Counted from the first letter of the stretch, positions 38,391 through 49,112 are shown. The stretch: DNA of 64,000 nucleotides from Octadecabacter antarcticus 307 (GCF_000155675.2 NC_020911.1:2842501-2906500), one strand, 5' to 3'. A program made the numbers and translations. The notes: generated from the sequence alone by a model not told the origin.

Positions 38391-39710
38391 ATGCGCCTTT
38401 CAGTCTTGTCCCTCTTCCTAGGCGCCGCTCTCACGCTGATGAACGTCGCGGCACCCGCCCATGCGGTAAACCTGATCCGTGATGCAGACATCGAACACAG
38501 CCTTGATCAGTTGGCGGGCCCCATCCTGCGCGCAGCGGGGTTGAACCCAAACAATGTGGGGATCTTGGTTGTCAACGATAGCAGCATGAATGCCTTTGTC
38601 ATCAATGGCCGCGCGATCTTTATCCACTCGGGCCTGTTGCAACGGGTCAACAGTGCGGGCCAGTTGCAATCCATCATCGCCCATGAGGCTGCGCATATTG
38701 CCAATGGCCACATCTCACGTCGGCTCACAAATCTACGCGGTGCCAACAATGCCGCGGGTTTCGGCCTCGCGCTGGCAATGGCTGTCGCCCTTGCCTCTGA
38801 CAGTGCTGCGGCGGCGGGTGGTATTGCTGCTGGTGCAACTGGTGCCGCGCAGCGTCAGTTTTTCGCCCACACCCGCGCCGAAGAATCAGCCGCCGATCAA
38901 TCCAGCGTCCGCTTTATGCTGCGCGCAGGCGTGGACCCTGCGAGTGCTGCAGAAGTGCTTGAATTGTTTCGCGGCCAAGAAGTGCTGTCTGTGTCACGCC
39001 AAGATCCATACGCGCGCACGCACCCGCTGACATCAGATCGCATTCGCGCTTTGCGCGGTCTGATCGCCGCTAATCCTGGCACCGCGCAGCCCAATCCGAA
39101 CGCCGATTTCTGGTTCGAGCGCGCGCAAGGTAAACTCAGCGCGTTCACGCAAAACCCCGGCTGGACCCTGCGCCGGGTGCGAAATGACACCTCCCCCATT
39201 GGCATCATGCGCGCCGCAGTCGCCTATCACCGCCAAGCGGACGCCAATCGTGCCATTCAAGCGATGCAGTCGCTTCTGGCGCAGTATCCCAACGATGCCT
39301 ACTGGTATGAACTTTACGGTCAAATCCTGCTCGAAAGCCGTCAGGCGGGACCCGCGGTGCAAGCCTACCAGAACGCCGTCGCGCTCAATGGCAATGAACC
39401 GCTGATCTTGGCGGGTTACGGTCGTGCTTTGCTGGCGCTGGATACGGCTGACAGCAATGCGCGCGCAGTAGCGGCACTGGAACGTGCGCGCGCCTTGGAC
39501 GGGCAATCATCAAATACCTTGCGCGATCTTGGGCAGGCCTATGCGCGCACCAATCAATTGGGCCTCGCGTCGCTGGCCACGGCGGAACGATACGCGCTTC
39601 AGGGACGGATGGATGACGCAACACTCCATGCGACCCGCGCGGCGGATCGGCTTTCGCGCGGCTCTGCCCCTTGGCAGCGTGCGCAAGACGTGCTTTCTGC
39701 TGGTCAATGA
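38391..39710 (+). CDS. M48 metallopeptidase with TPR region (BepA/YfgC-like)
   Basis: A 439-residue exported protease and chaperone for outer-membrane protein quality control. It has a signal peptide (residues 1-25), the zinc motif HEAAH at 98-102 with a later AEESAADQ glutamate, and a C-terminal tetratricopeptide region (about 270-430). It is followed 19 bases later by a DsbA-like gene. Confidence 0.92.
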   Translation: MRLSVLSLFLGAALTLMNVAAPAHAVNLIRDADIEHSLDQLAGPILRAAGLNPNNVGILVVNDSSMNAFVINGRAIFIHSGLLQRVNSAGQLQSIIAHEAAHIANGHISRRLTNLRGANNAAGFGLALAMAVALASDSAAAAGGIAAGATGAAQRQFFAHTRAEESAADQSSVRFMLRAGVDPASAAEVLELFRGQEVLSVSRQDPYARTHPLTSDRIRALRGLIAANPGTAQPNPNADFWFERAQGKLSAFTQNPGWTLRRVRNDTSPIGIMRAAVAYHRQADANRAIQAMQSLLAQYPNDAYWYELYGQILLESRQAGPAVQAYQNAVALNGNEPLILAGYGRALLALDTADSNARAVAALERARALDGQSSNTLRDLGQAYARTNQLGLASLATAERYALQGRMDDATLHATRAADRLSRGSAPWQRAQDVLSAGQ

Positions 39711-39729
39711 TTTATCCGGAGTTTCCCCC

Positions 39730-40485
39730 ATGCGCCTGACATCCACCATCGCAGCACTTTTGCTGACCACAACATCCGTGTTCGCCCAAAACGATGCGCC
39801 AGACGCTGACATGACAGATGCGCAGCGCAACACGTTTCGAGCCGAAGTCCGCGCCTATCTGTTGGAAAACCCGGAAGTGTTGATGGAAGCCATCGCAGTG
39901 CTTGAAAACCGTCAGGAACAGGCCGAAGCGACGCGCGACGAAACGCTGGCACAGGTCAATATGAACGCACTGCTGAATGACGGATTTTCCTTTGTTGGTG
40001 GCAATCCGGACGGCGACATCACGATCGTTGAATTCATCGACTACCGCTGTGGTTTCTGCCGCCGCGCCCATCCGGAAGTGGCTGAACTGGTCACAAGCGA
40101 TGGCAACATCCGCATAATCACCAAAGAATTTCCAATCTTGGGCGAACAATCCATGCTGGCCTCGCAATTCGCTATCGCCACAAAAACCGTTGCGGGGGAC
40201 GCGGCGTATAAACTGATATCTGACGCGCTTATTGCCCTGAACTCCGACGTGACACCGGCCAGCCTCGGCTCGCTTGCTGCGGCATTTGACCTCGACGCAG
40301 ACGCAATCTTTGCCGAAATGGAAAGTGACGCCACGCAAACGGTTCTGGCCAATAATCGCGCCCTTGGGGACCAGATGCAGATCACCGGCACGCCGACATT
40401 CGTGTTTGGCGACCAGCTGGTGCGCGGCTACATCAACCTTGCGCAGATGCGCCAGATCATCGAACAGGAACGCGACGACAGCTAA
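39730..40485 (+). CDS. DsbA-family thiol:disulfide oxidoreductase
   Basis: A 251-residue periplasmic thioredoxin-fold protein. It has a signal peptide ending FAQ, a helical N-terminal extension (about 30-90) and an active site CGFC (Cys107/Cys110), with the cis-Pro loop in GTPTFVFG. The architecture matches the Com1/ScsC-like DsbA group. It probably forms an operon with the M48 peptidase. Confidence 0.92.
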   Translation: MRLTSTIAALLLTTTSVFAQNDAPDADMTDAQRNTFRAEVRAYLLENPEVLMEAIAVLENRQEQAEATRDETLAQVNMNALLNDGFSFVGGNPDGDITIVEFIDYRCGFCRRAHPEVAELVTSDGNIRIITKEFPILGEQSMLASQFAIATKTVAGDAAYKLISDALIALNSDVTPASLGSLAAAFDLDADAIFAEMESDATQTVLANNRALGDQMQITGTPTFVFGDQLVRGYINLAQMRQIIEQERDDS

Positions 40486-40563
40486 TTAACCTGCCCGATT
40501 GCCTCTGACGCTGTATTTGCTTCAAACCTGACGTTGTTTCAAAAATATCCCGGGGGGGCCGAA

Positions 40564-40588
40564 GGACGGGGGCTAGCCCCAAGCGTCC
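40564..40588. other. GC-rich hairpin between the DsbA-like gene and ispG
   Basis: GGACG and CGTCC flank a perfect GGGGCTAGCCCC core. No T-run follows. It lies between the convergent ends of the DsbA-like gene and ispG and may block read-through in both directions. Confidence 0.35.
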
Positions 40589-40635
40589 GCAGCGCAGCCG
40601 CATTGTTCGGATTTAAGCGCCTCGAAATTCGAAAT

Positions 40636-41769
40636 TTATTCCGTCGCAGCAGCCTCAACCGCAGCAGCCGCGTCCAAAACTGCCGCCTTCGCCTCAACCT
40701 GCTCGACGATATGTTCGATCATGTCGTCATTGCTCAGCTTGTGGGATTGCTTGCCAGCAAGATAAACCATGCCCGCACCATTGCCGCCGCCAGTAAACCC
40801 AACGTCGGTCATCAGCGCCTCACCGGGGCCGTTCACAACACAGCCAATGATGCTCAGCGACATCGGCGTTTTGATATGTTCGAGCCGTTTTTCCAACTTT
40901 TCAACGGTTTTGATCACATCAAACCCTTGACGCGCGCAGCTAGGGCAGGAAATGATATTTACCCCGCGATGGCGCAACCCGAGGGACTTGAGGATCTCAT
41001 AGCCAACCTTCACCTCTTCCACAGGATCTGCCGACAGGGACACACGGATCGTGTCGCCGATGCCCGCCCACAGCAAAGACCCCATTCCAATTGAAGATTT
41101 GATCGTGCCGGACATCAGGCCGCCCGCCTCAGTGATCCCAAGATGGATCGGCGCATCCGTTGCCTCAGCCAACTGCTGATAGGCGGCTGCGGCCATGAAC
41201 ACGTCGGACGCTTTGCAGCTGATTTTAAAATTGTGAAAATCGTTGTCCTGCAATAGTTTGATATGGTCCAAACCGGACTCAACCATCGCATCAGGGCAAG
41301 GTTCGCCATATTTATCAAGCAGATGCTTTTCGAGCGATCCGGCATTCACCCCAATGCGCATAGCACAATTGTTGTCTTTCGCAGCCTTGATAACTTCGCG
41401 CACCCGCGCTTCGGACCCGATGTTGCCCGGGTTGATACGTAGACACGCCACCCCCGCCTCAGCCGCCTCGATGCCGCGTTTGTAATGAAAATGAATATCC
41501 GCAACGATTGGCACAGGGCTGGCCGCGCAAATCTCTTTTAGCGCCTTGGAACTATCTTCGTCCGGAACTGACACCCGCACAATATCAACGCCTGCATCGA
41601 CACAGCGCTGAATTTGCGCCAGCGTGCCGCTCACATCCGGTGTCAGTGTGTTAGTCATCGTCTGCACCGTGATCGGCGCGTCGCCCCCCACAGGGACTTT
41701 TCCCACCATGATCTGGCGGCTTTTGCGGCGGTAAATATTGCGCCAAGGGCGGATAGGGTTCAGCGACAT
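40636..41769 (-). CDS. ispG: 4-hydroxy-3-methylbut-2-enyl diphosphate synthase
   Basis: A 377-residue iron-sulfur enzyme of the MEP isoprenoid pathway. The 4Fe-4S ligands lie in [14 protein letters not shown] and in the C-terminal [12 protein letters not shown]. The N-terminal TIM barrel begins [15 protein letters not shown]. It follows the RodZ-like gene on the same strand, with a 90-base gap. Confidence 0.96.
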   Translation of the reverse strand: MSLNPIRPWRNIYRRKSRQIMVGKVPVGGDAPITVQTMTNTLTPDVSGTLAQIQRCVDAGVDIVRVSVPDEDSSKALKEICAASPVPIVADIHFHYKRGIEAAEAGVACLRINPGNIGSEARVREVIKAAKDNNCAMRIGVNAGSLEKHLLDKYGEPCPDAMVESGLDHIKLLQDNDFHNFKISCKASDVFMAAAAYQQLAEATDAPIHLGITEAGGLMSGTIKSSIGMGSLLWAGIGDTIRVSLSADPVEEVKVGYEILKSLGLRHRGVNIISCPSCARQGFDVIKTVEKLEKRLEHIKTPMSLSIIGCVVNGPGEALMTDVGFTGGGNGAGMVYLAGKQSHKLSNDDMIEHIVEQVEAKAAVLDAAAAVEAAATE

Positions 41770-41858
41770 CGCGGGTTCACCTGTCAGGGAGAGTTATTCA
41801 TTATTTAGCGCCGGCGCAGCGCGCGAACAACGGCCTGCGACAGTTTAACTGGCGGTTA

Positions 41859-43085
41859 TTAGTCAGTGTTTTGTGTCGGCGTCAGAACCTGAAGTTCGGC
41901 CACGCGCACGACGTCGGCCAGATCACTGTCGGCCGTCAGATCGGCAACCGCAAAGCTGGTCGTCAGGTTGTCCACAGACAGCGCCAGATTAGACGTCACC
42001 TGCCCGCTTGGACCAACTGGACCATAATGCGCCCCGTTCACCAAGAAATAAACCGCGCCGGATTCACCTATGCGCAGTGTTGCGGGTTCGATCGTTTGCG
42101 GCACGTTAAACGTGTCACCAGCGACCATCGTCGCCTCATAGATGACAGTCCCGTCAGCCGCGCGCACCCGCACCCACGCATCCCGAACAGCCACAAGCTG
42201 CACACCAGGAGGCGGATTTTCTGTCACTTGGATGTTGGGTGCCACACCCGCCAGCGTCATCGCACCAACTTCTGATAGAAGGCCGTCCTGCCCCATAAGG
42301 CCGGGACGTTCCCCTATTGTGGGTGCAAACCTGCCATTTGCATACGGTGAAAGCGACGCAATTGGACCATCACGTGGCACCAACACGGGCGCATCCAGCG
42401 CTTGCGGGCGATACAGACGATCCAGACTTTCAGTCGACGGCGCGTCAAATCCGGCAACGACATTCACGCCCGCATCGTTGGCAGGCAAACCGCCACCCGC
42501 CAGCGGGTCAATGCTGGCCACAACCGTCGGCGTGTTCTCAACCGGCGCCAATTGTACCTTTTGCACCTCTTGCAGCACCGTGTAGCCGCCGTAGCCTAGG
42601 CCACAAATCAGCGCGATCAAGACCGCAAAAGAACCAACAGCGCGCGGTTCAACAGCTGCAAACATCGCATCGCCTGCTGGAATAAACGGCATTGCTGGCG
42701 AGGCAAAAATGTCTTTGTCAAATGGTGCTTGGCGCGTCGACTTTGCGCCGGAAGCCTGCTCGGACATGCCGTGCGCGGTAGCAAACCCACTTTCGGTACA
42801 GAACGTGTCGAACGCCCAATCGGGATCCATATTCAAATACCGTGCGTAGGACCTTACATAACCAGCAATAAAACCTGGTGTGTCAAAGGCTGTAGGATCG
42901 GCGTTCTCAATCGCTGCAATATAGGCGGCTTTGATTTTGAGTTCACGTTGCACGTCCAAAAGGCTTTTGCCCATGGTCGCACGTTCGCCACGCATCAGAT
43001 CACCAAGACGCAAATCAAACGCGTCAAAACCTGCCGCTTTAACGACCTGTTCATCTTTAGAGCGTCTGAACCCTTTTCGGATCAT
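41859..43085 (-). CDS. RodZ-like helix-turn-helix membrane protein
   Basis: A 408-residue protein with a cytoplasmic HTH_25 domain (about residues 24-95; MGKSLLDVQRELKIKAAYIAAIE), one membrane helix near 150-172, a Pro-rich linker, and a C-terminal DUF4115 domain (about 290-360; VRAADGTVIYEATMVAGDTF). RodZ connects MreB to the wall-synthesis machinery. It lies just upstream of ispG, an arrangement known in several proteobacteria. Confidence 0.88.
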   Translation of the reverse strand: MIRKGFRRSKDEQVVKAAGFDAFDLRLGDLMRGERATMGKSLLDVQRELKIKAAYIAAIENADPTAFDTPGFIAGYVRSYARYLNMDPDWAFDTFCTESGFATAHGMSEQASGAKSTRQAPFDKDIFASPAMPFIPAGDAMFAAVEPRAVGSFAVLIALICGLGYGGYTVLQEVQKVQLAPVENTPTVVASIDPLAGGGLPANDAGVNVVAGFDAPSTESLDRLYRPQALDAPVLVPRDGPIASLSPYANGRFAPTIGERPGLMGQDGLLSEVGAMTLAGVAPNIQVTENPPPGVQLVAVRDAWVRVRAADGTVIYEATMVAGDTFNVPQTIEPATLRIGESGAVYFLVNGAHYGPVGPSGQVTSNLALSVDNLTTSFAVADLTADSDLADVVRVAELQVLTPTQNTD

Positions 43086-43192
43086 CCGTAACCCTTGCCT
43101 GTATGCCCCATCGAAACGGTCCGATTCGTCTCGTTACCGTTCCTTGCCCTCTCGATACCACAAGGAAAACCATTTTGCACATGCGGCAATTT

Positions 43193-44416
43193 TCAGCCGG
43201 CAAGCTCGGCACGATTCAGCGCACAATGGGACCACAAAGCGTCCAGAGCCTTCACAAGCGCGTCCATTTCCTTCGGTCCATGAACCGGAGATGGCGTAAA
43301 ACGCAACCGTTCGGTTCCCCGTGGCACTGTCGGGAAATTGATCGGCTGCACATACATGCCGTGTTCCCGCAACAACATATCGGACAGTTTTTGCGTATGA
43401 ACCGGATCGCCAACAATCAGCGGCACGATATGGCTACCATGATCAATGATCGGCAATCCAAGGCCGCGCAGACGGGTTTTCAAGATTTTCGCCTGTGTTT
43501 GATGGCGGTCACGTAGCTCTTGATCGGTTTTCAGATGCGCAACTGACGCCGCCGCCCCCGCCGCAACAGCGGGTGGGATAGACGTCGTAAAAATGAAACC
43601 CGGCGCGTAAGATCTTACTGCGTCACACATTTTCGCGGATGCAGCGATATAGCCGCCCATGACGCCAAACGCCTTGGCCAGCGTTCCATTGATGATATCG
43701 ACGCGGTGCGCCAACCCGTCGCGTTCGGCAATACCGCCCCCGCGCTTCCCATACATGCCGACGGCGTGAACTTCGTCGATATAGGTCAACGCGCCATATT
43801 CATCTGCCAGATCACAAATCGCTTTGATCGGGGCGAAATCGCCATCCATGGAATACACAGATTCGAAGGCTATCAGTTTTGGCGCGTCAGGATCATCAGC
43901 AGCCATAATCCGTCGCAGATCATCCAGATCGTTATGTTTGAAGATACGCTTTTCGCCGCCGTTGCGTCGAATACCTTCGATCATCGACGCGTGGTTCAGC
44001 GCATCAGAATAAATAATCAGCCCTGGAAACAAGCGTGGCAAAGTTGATAGTGTCGCGTCATTGGCAATGTAGGCGGACGTAAACAGCAGCGCGTCTTCCT
44101 TGCCATGCAGGTCCGACAATTCCGCCTCCAGACGCTTATGATAGACCGTCGTGCCCGAAATATTGCGCGTTCCACCTGATCCGGCACCCGTGGCGTCCAG
44201 CGCCTCGTGCATCGCGTCCAACACCACAGGATGCTGACCCATGCCAAGATAGTCGTTGCCACACCACACGGTGATATCCAATTCCTCACCCTCGGGCGTG
44301 GTCCAGACCGCATGGGGATACTGACCCTTTTTACGTTCAATATCGATAAACGTGCGGTAGCGGCCTTCATCATGAAGGCGGGCCAATGCCACGTCGAGTT
44401 TATATTCAAAGTTCAA
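43193..44416 (-). CDS. hemA: 5-aminolevulinate synthase
   Basis: A 407-residue PLP enzyme condensing glycine and succinyl-CoA, the first step of tetrapyrrole synthesis in alphaproteobacteria. The best start is TTG 44416 ([22 protein letters not shown]), preceded by AAGGGA. This gives the standard length; the open frame continues 50 codons upstream without family similarity. The PLP Lys lies in NGTLAKAFG and the [11 protein letters not shown] and HNDLDDLRR segments are typical. An FNR-type box lies about 160 bp upstream. Confidence 0.96.
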   Translation of the reverse strand: MNFEYKLDVALARLHDEGRYRTFIDIERKKGQYPHAVWTTPEGEELDITVWCGNDYLGMGQHPVVLDAMHEALDATGAGSGGTRNISGTTVYHKRLEAELSDLHGKEDALLFTSAYIANDATLSTLPRLFPGLIIYSDALNHASMIEGIRRNGGEKRIFKHNDLDDLRRIMAADDPDAPKLIAFESVYSMDGDFAPIKAICDLADEYGALTYIDEVHAVGMYGKRGGGIAERDGLAHRVDIINGTLAKAFGVMGGYIAASAKMCDAVRSYAPGFIFTTSIPPAVAAGAAASVAHLKTDQELRDRHQTQAKILKTRLRGLGLPIIDHGSHIVPLIVGDPVHTQKLSDMLLREHGMYVQPINFPTVPRGTERLRFTPSPVHGPKEMDALVKALDALWSHCALNRAELAG

Positions 44417-44574
44417 AGCATAAGTTCCCTTGTCATACAGACTTGGGACAGATCCCAAGGTCAAGGCATAGACCCTGTTATATCCCCATCCTAAGTCAGG
44501 CAACACTTGGCGCACCAGTTTTACGTGCCTGTTACCGTTGGTCGCACATATAGCGCCCCGTGCCATCTGCCTCT

Positions 44575-44588
44575 TTGATTTGCATCAA
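44575..44588. promoter_or_regulatory. FNR/FnrL box upstream of hemA
   Basis: TTGATTTGCATCAA fits the consensus TTGAT-N4-ATCAA exactly. In Rhodobacter sphaeroides hemA is under FnrL control, so an oxygen-responsive site here is expected. It lies about 160 bp before the chosen hemA start. Confidence 0.75.
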
Positions 44589-44739
44589 TTCCCGCGCTGC
44601 ACCAAAGGGTCTAGAAACCTTGACCATAGCGGTCGCCAGCAACGTGTAAAAATTAGCCCAACGTTATTTTTTATCACAGGATGAGTGATGAGTGCCGCAC
44701 ACCCAAGCCACGCATCTAACCACAAAATGACTCCACCAT

Positions 44740-45083
44740 GTTTTAACAATCGATTCCGACAGCCGCCCTTTTGTCGGTTGTGATCACGTCGTCAGGATAT
44801 GCCTTCGTCACAGTCGGGATGCAAATCGCCAGCAGTGGACAGGTATTTTCCGCATTGGCAATCTTAACTATCAGACCTTACGGACGCTGTGATTCCTGAA
44901 ATCGTTTTGCTGCGCCACCTTAGCCTGAAGATGATCTATTTCAGCATTGCTTTGCTCAAAAGCCTGCTGGTGCTGGACTATGCGTCCTATGTTACTGGGA
45001 TGGTGAACATAGATCAGGGCGCGGGCGCCTTAATGGCTCTGGGCAGCTTTGCCCTCTTGATTCTGGCGGACACGCACCCTTAA
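44740..45083 (+). pseudogene. possible decayed small membrane transporter
   Basis: The plus strand holds hydrophobic stretches in two frames: LLSVVITSSGYAFVTVGMQIASSGQVFSAL, then, after a break near 44880, a 64-residue frame with helices (MIYFSIALLKSLLVLDYASYV and GALMALGSFALLILAD). The pattern of four short helices recalls small multidrug resistance-type proteins, but identity is unsure. The rest of 44589-45170 shows nothing else. Confidence 0.3.
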
Positions 45084-45170
45084 GCATCCCGGCACACCTG
45101 CACCGTCTAGAACACTGAGGGCGACACTGCTAGGCTTTGCCTGATCCCATGCCTTTCAGGAGCTTCCCCC

Positions 45171-46544
45171 ATGTCTCTCGACACCGTCCTTGCGAAAATC
45201 GACACTGACCTTGATGCGTCCCTTGACCGTTTGATGGGGCTGCTGCGGCTGCAATCGGTGTCCACCGACCCCGCCTATAAAGACGAGGTCGACAAAGCCG
45301 CCGATTGGCTGGTTGATGACCTGAAATCGCTTGGTGTTGATGCCTCAAAACGCGAAACCCTGATGCATCCAATGGTCGTCGGGCATGTTGGCGACACCGG
45401 CCCCCACTTGCTGTTTTACGGCCACTACGACGTGCAACCTGTTGATCCTGTTGAATTATGGGATCACGATCCGTTTGCGCCGTTTATCGAAGACAGGGAC
45501 GGTAAGAAAGTCATCCGCGGTCGCGGCACGTCGGACGACAAAGGCCAGTTGATGACCTTCATGGAAGCGTGTCGCGCGTGGATCGCTGTGAACGGCGAAC
45601 TGCCCTGCAAAATCACCTTCCTGTTTGAGGGCGAAGAAGAAACCGGATCGCCGTCCCTCGTGCCGTTTATGCAGGCGAACGCCGATGAACTTAAAGCTGA
45701 TCTCGCGCTGATCTGCGACACTGGGATGGTCGCGCCGGGTGTGCCGTCTATTGCCAGCCAGCTTCGCGGCATGCTGAAAGACGAATTCACCCTGCACGGC
45801 CCCGCGATGGACCTTCATTCGGGGCATTACGGCGGGCCAGCCGTGAACCCACTTCGTGAAATTAGCCGCATCATCGCGTCCTTCCATGACGACCAAGGCC
45901 GTGTGACCATTAATGGTTTTTATGACGATGTTATCGAAATCGGCGATAACCTGATCGCGCAATGGAAAACCTGCGGCTTTGACGAAGCCGAATATATGAC
46001 GGGCGCGGGGCTCACGACGTCTGCTGGCGAAAAAGGCTATTCCATCCTTGAACAGCAATGGTCACGGCCCACGTTGGAAATCAACGGACTTTGGGGTGGT
46101 TATCAAGGGGCCGGGTCCAAAACCGTGATCCCCGCCGATGCCCATTGTAAAATCACCTGCCGTTTGGTGGGCGACATGGACCCCGACAAACTGCGCATCG
46201 CACTGCGCAAACACGTCGAAAATCAGCTACGGCCTGACACCACAGTCACATGGGACAACGACCTTGAGGGCGCGCCCGCGTCCGTGATGAACACCGACCG
46301 CCCAGAATTCGAACTGGCGCGTCAGGCGCTGTCTGATGAATGGAACCGCGAGGCCGTGTTCGTCGGCATGGGCGGATCAATCCCCATTGCGGGGCATTTC
46401 AAATCGGTGCTGGACATGGACGCAATGCTGATTGGCTTCGCGTCCGAGGACGACCGCATCCATTCCCCGAATGAAAAATACGACGTTGAGGCGTTTCACA
46501 AAGGCATGCGGTCGTGGGCCCGCGTGTTGGATGCTTTGACCTAG
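45171..46544 (+). CDS. M20 family dipeptidase/deacylase
   Basis: A 457-residue zinc-dependent peptidase of the ArgE/DapE/CPG2 family. Metal ligands are in YGHYDVQPVDP and RGTSDDKGQ, the catalytic Glu is in FEGEEETGSPS, and the dimerisation lid contains DLHSGHYGG. It acts on small peptides or acyl amino acids in the cytoplasm. A separate S41 peptidase follows 18 bases later. Confidence 0.9.
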   Translation: MSLDTVLAKIDTDLDASLDRLMGLLRLQSVSTDPAYKDEVDKAADWLVDDLKSLGVDASKRETLMHPMVVGHVGDTGPHLLFYGHYDVQPVDPVELWDHDPFAPFIEDRDGKKVIRGRGTSDDKGQLMTFMEACRAWIAVNGELPCKITFLFEGEEETGSPSLVPFMQANADELKADLALICDTGMVAPGVPSIASQLRGMLKDEFTLHGPAMDLHSGHYGGPAVNPLREISRIIASFHDDQGRVTINGFYDDVIEIGDNLIAQWKTCGFDEAEYMTGAGLTTSAGEKGYSILEQQWSRPTLEINGLWGGYQGAGSKTVIPADAHCKITCRLVGDMDPDKLRIALRKHVENQLRPDTTVTWDNDLEGAPASVMNTDRPEFELARQALSDEWNREAVFVGMGGSIPIAGHFKSVLDMDAMLIGFASEDDRIHSPNEKYDVEAFHKGMRSWARVLDALT

Positions 46545-46562
46545 AATGTTGAAGGTCTGAAC

Positions 46563-47894
46563 ATGAAACGCTTTCTCAACCAAATCTGGATCGTGATTGG
46601 CGCGTTCGTTGCGGCCATAGTGGTGTCATGGGTTATCTACATGCCAAACGGCGATGAACGCGGCGTCTGGCGGGCGCAAACCGGTGGCACGATCATCACG
46701 CTGACGCCATTCACCGCAAAGATGTATTCAGAAACCAGCGTTTCATGCCTGCACCAACTGTCATTCCCCGCCCATCTGAAACTGGTCGAAATGGCCGAGG
46801 GCGCAACCGTTTCCGTGATCGATTCCCAGCTGCATCTTAACGTCGATGGATCGCTCGATCCGATGATCCTTGAACGCATCGACGCACTGCCAGATAATTG
46901 CAGCGCCGCCAATCCTGACGCCACACCGCGTGATGTGTTTGACTCCATGTGGACGGCCATGGATGAACATTATGCGTTCTTTGATCTGCACGGCGTCGAT
47001 TGGGATGCACGCCGCGCGTTGGCACCTGCGATGGGCGACACTATGACGGACAGCGCCCTGCTGGCGCTGCTGTCAGACACGCTACAGGGCCTTGATGATG
47101 GCCACGTCCAGATCGGCGCGCCCATTGGATATGTCTCTCCTGCTCAGGACCCCGATTGGCTGGTGGACACACTCAACCGCGACGCCTTGACCCAAATCGC
47201 GCGTGACACGCTTGGCACTGACCTCACGCCTGTGGACCTGACGGGCATCGAATACGTCTTGCTGCCCGACGGCGTTGGCTACGTACTGATCCGGCACATG
47301 GGGTTAGACACACCGTTCGGCACCACAAGCGAAACCGCGATGGCACTGGCGTTTTCGCAAGTCGCTGACGTTATGACCGACGCCAATTCGATGATCATCG
47401 ATCTGCGCTACAACCCCGGTGGATCAGATTCCGTATCGTTCGGCGTCGCCAGCCATTTCATTGACGCCCCGCTGGATGTGTTCACCAAAACCACCCGCGA
47501 CGGATCGGAAAATGGGTCAGGCCAATCCGCGCCCTTCACTGCCGTACTCCAACCGTTTGACGCCACCCCGCTGACCCAACCCGTAATCGTGCTAACCAGC
47601 CAACTCACTGGATCTGCGGCAGAAATCCTGATAATGACGATGCGTGAACTGGCGCAGGTCATAACGATGGGCCAGCCTACATCCGGTGGATTGTCCGACA
47701 TCTTAGGGTTCAAACTGGCGAACGGTTGGGACCTTGGTCTGTCACACCAGACCTACCGCGCGATGGACGGCCAATCGTTTGAGGGTGTGGGCATCCCACC
47801 TGACATCCCGTTTGCAATCACCGCCGCGCCCCTGCTGGCCGGCGAAGACCCCCTACTACGGGCGGCCTTTGTACGGGCGCGATCCGCAAATTAA
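46563..47894 (+). CDS. S41 family C-terminal-processing-like peptidase
   Basis: A 443-residue protein with an N-terminal membrane helix (about residues 9-27), then a domain with DDGHVQIGAP and the tail-specific protease core: DLRYNPGGSDS and the catalytic TGSAAEI (Ser351). The end reads SFEGVGIPPDI as in S41 peptidases. No clear PDZ domain is visible. It probably acts in the periplasm. Confidence 0.88.
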   Translation: MKRFLNQIWIVIGAFVAAIVVSWVIYMPNGDERGVWRAQTGGTIITLTPFTAKMYSETSVSCLHQLSFPAHLKLVEMAEGATVSVIDSQLHLNVDGSLDPMILERIDALPDNCSAANPDATPRDVFDSMWTAMDEHYAFFDLHGVDWDARRALAPAMGDTMTDSALLALLSDTLQGLDDGHVQIGAPIGYVSPAQDPDWLVDTLNRDALTQIARDTLGTDLTPVDLTGIEYVLLPDGVGYVLIRHMGLDTPFGTTSETAMALAFSQVADVMTDANSMIIDLRYNPGGSDSVSFGVASHFIDAPLDVFTKTTRDGSENGSGQSAPFTAVLQPFDATPLTQPVIVLTSQLTGSAAEILIMTMRELAQVITMGQPTSGGLSDILGFKLANGWDLGLSHQTYRAMDGQSFEGVGIPPDIPFAITAAPLLAGEDPLLRAAFVRARSAN

Positions 47895-47920
47895 CCCGAT
47901 CAAATCGCGCCATCCCAGCG

Positions 47921-48196
47921 TGCCTCACAAAAGGTACGTTCATCAATACTCCGAACGGTCCAACGGTGGCGCAAGACCTGCGCGCCAAATCGATCGTCGA
48001 CACGCAAAATGGCCCGCGCCCGCTGCAGTGGATTGGCCGCATTGTCGCACGGCGCGCGCCTTGGAATCCTAACGCTGTTTGCAGAATTGGCGCAGGGCAT
48101 CACCCCTGCCCTGCGGCCCCTATTCCGGCGCGACGCCAACAGATCAAACTGATCGCGCGGCACAACCGAAACGGCCACCTTTTGGCACAGGTTTAG
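47921..48196 (+). pseudogene. Hint (Hedgehog/intein) domain remnant
   Basis: Starting at a Cys codon (47921), the frame reads CLTKGTFINTPNGPTVAQDL and GPRPLQWIGRIVARR. This matches the beginning of the Hint domain found in Rhodobacteraceae surface proteins (CFTPGT...TP.G....DL then RWIG). No start codon or upstream domain is present and the C-terminal part is lost. Sequence up to 48361 shows no further gene. Confidence 0.55.
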
Positions 48197-48361
48197 AACA
48201 CCATATATGCGAATTACACGTGCGGGATAAGGCGCGCGGACGGCGTGTGCCCGCGCTCAATATATACTGGATGCTTTGGCGCGCACGCTGGATCTGCCCA
48301 AGCACGATGGACATTACCAGGATCACCACTTTCATGCAGCAGGACCCAGCCCACATCACTG

Positions 48362-48997
48362 TTATGATGTGGTGGGAAAATCAATCGAATCCGTATCAGC
48401 CAGCGTCACCCCAAGCTCTTCAGGGGTATACAGACCGTCAAAAACCAATGTGGGGGTACCGTCCAACGACACCGTGGTGTTGTCGGCATCCGTATCAACG
48501 ACATAGCTGATAATCGGCGCGGTCTCTGCGATGCTGAGGTCATCGACGTAAAGAACGACGTTATCCTCGTCAGGGTCAAAATCTATGATTTGTTCGACAC
48601 CTTCATCGGACAAAATCATGCCAAACGTATCAGCACCGGCGCCGCCCGTTGCGACATCACCATCCGAAAAGTACTTCTGATCGTCGCCCGCCCCAACATC
48701 CAAGATTTTAGCTTCGCCAAGTGACCAAATCGCATCGTCGTCAAACTGGTCGCTTGACAAAATATCGCCGCCCTCTCCGGAAATCGTGTCATTGCCTGTT
48801 TGGCCAAGCACATTGTCATCCACATCGGTGCCGACAAACGGATCATCACCCAATCCTAAAGCGGTAAACTCACTGAGGGGGTCAACGACCACTTTATCGT
48901 CAGAATTGCTCTCAAACAAACCGCTGAACAGATCAGACGCAAGCAAACCAGACGCCACCAGCAGCCAATTCAATAACATTGCCGGTTCATACGTCAT
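48362..48997 (-). CDS. RTX-type calcium-binding protein
   Basis: A 211-residue protein with a short hydrophobic N-terminus (MLLNWLLVASGLLA) and two clusters of glycine-aspartate nonapeptide-like repeats: NVLGQTGNDTISGEGGD and DVGAGDDQ...ATGGAGADTF. These bind calcium outside the cell. An upstream extension to 49174 is rejected because it reads through the antisense of a tRNA. Acidic composition fits secretion through a type I system. It is followed by a Hint remnant of the same protein world on the other strand. Confidence 0.75.
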   Translation of the reverse strand: MTYEPAMLLNWLLVASGLLASDLFSGLFESNSDDKVVVDPLSEFTALGLGDDPFVGTDVDDNVLGQTGNDTISGEGGDILSSDQFDDDAIWSLGEAKILDVGAGDDQKYFSDGDVATGGAGADTFGMILSDEGVEQIIDFDPDEDNVVLYVDDLSIAETAPIISYVVDTDADNTTVSLDGTPTLVFDGLYTPEELGVTLADTDSIDFPTTS

Positions 48998-49112
48998 GAT
49001 CGCAGCCCCCAAACTGCGACAGTTGGGTGCAGCGCTTTGTTTTGGGGGATATTTATACAGCAAAAGTATCAGGGGGAGCAACTTATTTGCCAAAAATTTC
49101 TGACAAATAAAG

